DNA of 64,000 nucleotides from positions 24,748-88,747 of the forward strand of contig CAYQXY010000018.1 of NCBI GenBank assembly GCA_964421595.1, written 5' to 3'. Below the pieces are notes generated by a model, which made no database searches, was not told the origin of the DNA, and was given only the letters and a program-made list of their open reading frames with translations. The translations under genes were made by a program, and so were the position numbers. The DNA is from PXAP01 sp964421595. Its GTDB lineage: Bacteria; Bacteroidota; Bacteroidia; Bacteroidales; PUMT01. Shown here in pieces: positions 62,042-64,000 of the stretch (positions are counted from its first letter, which is position 1; each line of letters opens with the position of its first letter).

Positions 62042-62992
62042 TCATTCAATTGTCCTTGCAGGTAAATGAATGATTGTGTCAGTTTTAGAATATCCTGCAA
62101 AAACCCCAAACCCTCCGGTAATATTGGAATTAACTGTGACAGGAGGCGCTATACCATAAAGGAAGTCTCCCTCTACCGCATTTATTTGCTTATACAATGA
62201 TGTTTTATAATTGAAGTAAGCTCTCGAAACTGTTCGCAACTCCACTTTCACATAGTGCTCAGGGAATCTGTATCCGGTTGATGGGTTCCACCCACTTGAC
62301 GTTTCATACTGGAAATCAATTTTGACATTCCCGGCACTCCTTTGTATCCGAAAAAGCAGCGTTTCAGGGTCTCTGCTTCCAATTAACATAAGATCAGGGT
62401 AATAGTCTTCTCTTGTAATAATGGGATTGTATGATATTAACGACGTTGGTTTTTCATAAAATACGGTATCCTGGGTTGAGTTCCAAACCTCGGCAAGGAA
62501 AACCGCTACCTCATAAAAACTATTATCCAAATTATCAGCATAGGGATTAATTGATATACTTACCTGGTATGGAGAATCATCTTTTACAGGATGAACGGTT
62601 ACGTTATGCAAACTTGCAGCATATGGAATTGTATCGGTTGCCTGTGCTGAATTTTTCTTTTTTAATGCCTCGACAGATAGCCTGTATATCCCACCTTCCT
62701 CAAATGTCAACTCGTCTGAAGAAAAAGTGGTGCGGCCATTCAGGCTTGATGGAAAAAGATTAAATGCACTTTCGCTATTGGTACATTCAATGCTCACACT
62801 GATATCATCCACTCCTGGCGCAAATGCAGTATAAGCGGGATGTGTGTAGGTTACATAAACGGAAGATTTTTCCGAAGGAGTTAAATACGTACTAACAACC
62901 AGGTTTGATTCATGAGTCTCCTTAACGTTAACTTCAACCATTTCTTCACAACCGGTTACCAGAAAAACAAAAAAGTAAAAAATCCTTCTCAA
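62042..62992 (-). CDS. DUF4249 lipoprotein, partner of the TonB receptor
   Basis: A lipoprotein of about 316 residues with beta-rich structure typical of DUF4249 (NLVVSTYLTPSEKSSVYVTY). The start is uncertain. The lipobox TGC lies 12 residues after a TTG codon at 62992 that fits a short lipoprotein signal (MRRIFYFFVFLVTGC), while ATG codons at 63049 and 63043 give an odd 19-residue hydrophilic leader before the signal. I prefer the TTG. DUF4249 genes commonly precede CarboxypepD-type TonB receptors and are thought to cover the receptor at the cell surface; 7 bp separates the two here. Confidence 0.82.
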   Translation of the reverse strand: MRRIFYFFVFLVTGCEEMVEVNVKETHESNLVVSTYLTPSEKSSVYVTYTHPAYTAFAPGVDDISVSIECTNSESAFNLFPSSLNGRTTFSSDELTFEEGGIYRLSVEALKKKNSAQATDTIPYAASLHNVTVHPVKDDSPYQVSISINPYADNLDNSFYEVAVFLAEVWNSTQDTVFYEKPTSLISYNPIITREDYYPDLMLIGSRDPETLLFRIQRSAGNVKIDFQYETSSGWNPSTGYRFPEHYVKVELRTVSRAYFNYKTSLYKQINAVEGDFLYGIAPPVTVNSNITGGFGVFAGYSKTDTIIHLPARTIE

Positions 62993-63057
62993 TTTTAGAT
63001 GGTTACTTTTTTGCCAACAGGAATCCTCTGCTTTAACATGCATGACCATAAACGAAA

Positions 63058-63085
63058 AGCAAGGACGATTTAGTGCGTCCTTGCT
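63058..63085 (-). terminator. Hairpin terminator downstream of the unknown lipoprotein gene
   Basis: A perfect 10-bp stem, AGCAAGGACG (63058-63067) with CGTCCTTGCT (63076-63085), and an 8-nt loop; on the minus strand TTTTCG follows. About 10 bp past the stop at 63096, so the lipoprotein and the receptor pair are probably separate transcripts. Confidence 0.65.
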
Positions 63086-63095
63086 ACTGTTTCGA

Positions 63096-63821
63096 TTACC
63101 AAATTATTGGGTCGTCACTTTCTTTAATATCAAAGTTCGAGTATGTATTGGTATATAGTTCTACAGCTAATCTATAATAGCCTCTGTTACTATACGGATG
63201 GTTCATAGCCCATTCATAATTAATGTAACCCTCAATCCATCTCCATTGCTCATCAAAATGCCATTGGCAAAGCCAGCAATTTGTGTATCCCCATTTAAAT
63301 ATAATTCCGGAATCATCATTAGCTACGGGGAAATATTTCAATCCTAAGTATTTTCTTTTAATCTTTGCTTTATATCCAATATAGTAATTTGTTGGAGGAT
63401 TGGCTTTTAAAAAACGATCTTTTTTAATAAATGATAATATTAGATCTTCTGATTCATATTCCTTTGAAAAATCGATTACCTCAATTGATATCTCAACTAA
63501 ATCATTGGGATAATCTACCGTATAGGTTAACTCAGCTTCTTTTGATACATATTCTGTTTTTTGCGCTGAGTAATCTGTTTTTAACGGGTTGAGGTTTATA
63601 GTATAAATACTTAAAAAATTAGATAATATGGCAGAATCATTAGAAGAAACAAGAAGATTTACGAAACCTTTCTCACTACAACCAATTTTTAATTTATTAT
63701 TAAAAACAAATTCTGATTTTAACTCCTGTTCTGCCGTATTCAATGGAGTTATCTCTTTTTCACATGATGAAAAAGAGATAAATATGATCGTAATAAAGAT
63801 AATTGAACTTTTCGTTTTCAT
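63096..63821 (-). CDS. Unknown lipoprotein
   Basis: A 241-residue protein with a lipoprotein signal (lipobox SSCEK, Cys about 20) and a beta-rich body. It has a striking aromatic stretch near the C-terminus (WGYTNCWLCQWHFDEQWRW) containing a CWLC motif that could be a metal or disulfide site. I recognise no family. Its coding sequence is visibly richer in A and T, and in Ile, Lys, Asn and Tyr codons, than its neighbours, a hint of recent arrival. It lies next to the TonB receptor/DUF4249 pair but behind its own terminator. Confidence 0.6.
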   Translation of the reverse strand: MKTKSSIIFITIIFISFSSCEKEITPLNTAEQELKSEFVFNNKLKIGCSEKGFVNLLVSSNDSAILSNFLSIYTINLNPLKTDYSAQKTEYVSKEAELTYTVDYPNDLVEISIEVIDFSKEYESEDLILSFIKKDRFLKANPPTNYYIGYKAKIKRKYLGLKYFPVANDDSGIIFKWGYTNCWLCQWHFDEQWRWIEGYINYEWAMNHPYSNRGYYRLAVELYTNTYSNFDIKESDDPIIW

Positions 63822-63900
63822 TTTTATAAACTTATTTAGTTAAACTTCGGATTTTGCAGCAATCTCCTTTTGTTGCTCCGGTCAATAAAAGGGGCTTTTT

Positions 63901-64000
63901 TTATATTGCTTTTTGAGTAAGAGAGTAAAGCAGAACCAAATTAAATATAGTACTCCCCATTTGTAGGACCACTAATTGTCTTTTCTTAATTGAATTAATT
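63901..64000 (-). CDS. Possible C-terminal end of a protein running off the right edge
   Basis: An open minus-strand frame of 32 codons from the edge to a TAA at 63901, ending in a hydrophobic stretch (FNLVLLYSLTQKAI) that could be a last membrane helix. Too short to identify and could be chance. Confidence 0.25.
   Translation of the reverse strand, partial: INSIKKRQLVVLQMGSTIFNLVLLYSLTQKAI

Noticed and set aside
63860..63905. Hairpin CTCCTTTT with AAAAGGGG followed by a T run on the plus strand
   Set aside because: No plus-strand gene precedes it, and on the minus strand there is no T run after it.
1..64000. tRNA, rRNA, CRISPR arrays, insertion sequences, prophage
   Set aside because: Looked for in all gaps longer than about 150 bp; no cloverleaf, repeat-spacer array or transposase/integrase motif was seen. 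A proper scan with tRNAscan-SE and a CRISPR finder would settle it.

Overview
The window is a piece of a Bacteroidota chromosome, most likely Bacteroidales or a near relative. The evidence is the gene content: GldD/GldE and a PorP/SprF protein, a TonB-dependent receptor paired with a DUF4249 lipoprotein, DUF6089, DUF4924, DUF3078 and DUF2279 proteins, and a Skp/OmpH pair behind BamA. TAnnTTTG-type promoter boxes are present, and start codons are preceded by A-rich stretches rather than Shine-Dalgarno sequences. Coding density is high and base composition is moderately AT-rich. A run of 10 N inside engB shows that this is a scaffolded draft assembly. I found no rRNA, tRNA, CRISPR array, insertion sequence or prophage.

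Layout. 0-8.2 kb (minus strand): an envelope-biogenesis operon read CBS-ACT protein, nadK, two DUF6089-like barrels, uppS, bamA, two ompH/skp genes, then a terminator and murI, which runs off the left edge. 8.2-16.9 kb: mostly plus-strand housekeeping genes (pdxJ, an esterase, manA, engB, prs, rplY, pth, a regulator with a degenerate receiver, an Hsp15-type S4 protein, DUF4924), with udk on the minus strand. 16.9-19.6 kb (minus): two uncharacterised envelope proteins and a flavin reductase. 20-24.4 kb (plus): a PlsC-type acyltransferase, then an unusual tetraheme cytochrome c-SUMF1 fusion followed by a Tat-exported Gfo/Idh/MocA oxidoreductase. 24.5-32.9 kb: an M19 dipeptidase lipoprotein, a DMT transporter and lnt, a DsbD-type protein, RNase G/E, a 30-residue bS22/mS38-like ribosomal protein and HU. 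33.2-37.6 kb (plus): ssb, gldE, gldD, a phosphopantetheinyl transferase and a GGGP synthase homologue. The ssb-gldE gap holds two tandem copies of a long hairpin element.

37.8-47 kb: a TPR protein and a double-Usp protein (minus), divergent from two adjacent paralogous giant proteins that join receiver-like domains to a pyruvate-phosphate-dikinase-type ATP-binding domain, then an OsmC protein. 47-54 kb: fabD, folE and a queD/PTPS gene (minus), hldD (plus), a MATE transporter (minus), and two Fe/Mn superoxide dismutases in convergent orientation, one cytoplasmic and one exported. 54-57 kb (plus): PorP/SprF, a membrane-anchored OmpH/Skp-like protein and a family 2 glycosyltransferase. 57.3-64 kb (minus): FtsB/DivIC-like protein, pruA, a TonB-dependent receptor with its DUF4249 lipoprotein, and an unknown lipoprotein.

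The three places I judge most likely to hold undescribed biology are the tandem hairpin element at 33.66-34.10 kb, whose arms differ between copies by compensatory changes; the paired receiver/ATP-grasp proteins at 40.0-46.6 kb next to the Usp gene; and the cytochrome-SUMF1 fusion with its exported oxidoreductase partner at 21.5-24.4 kb.
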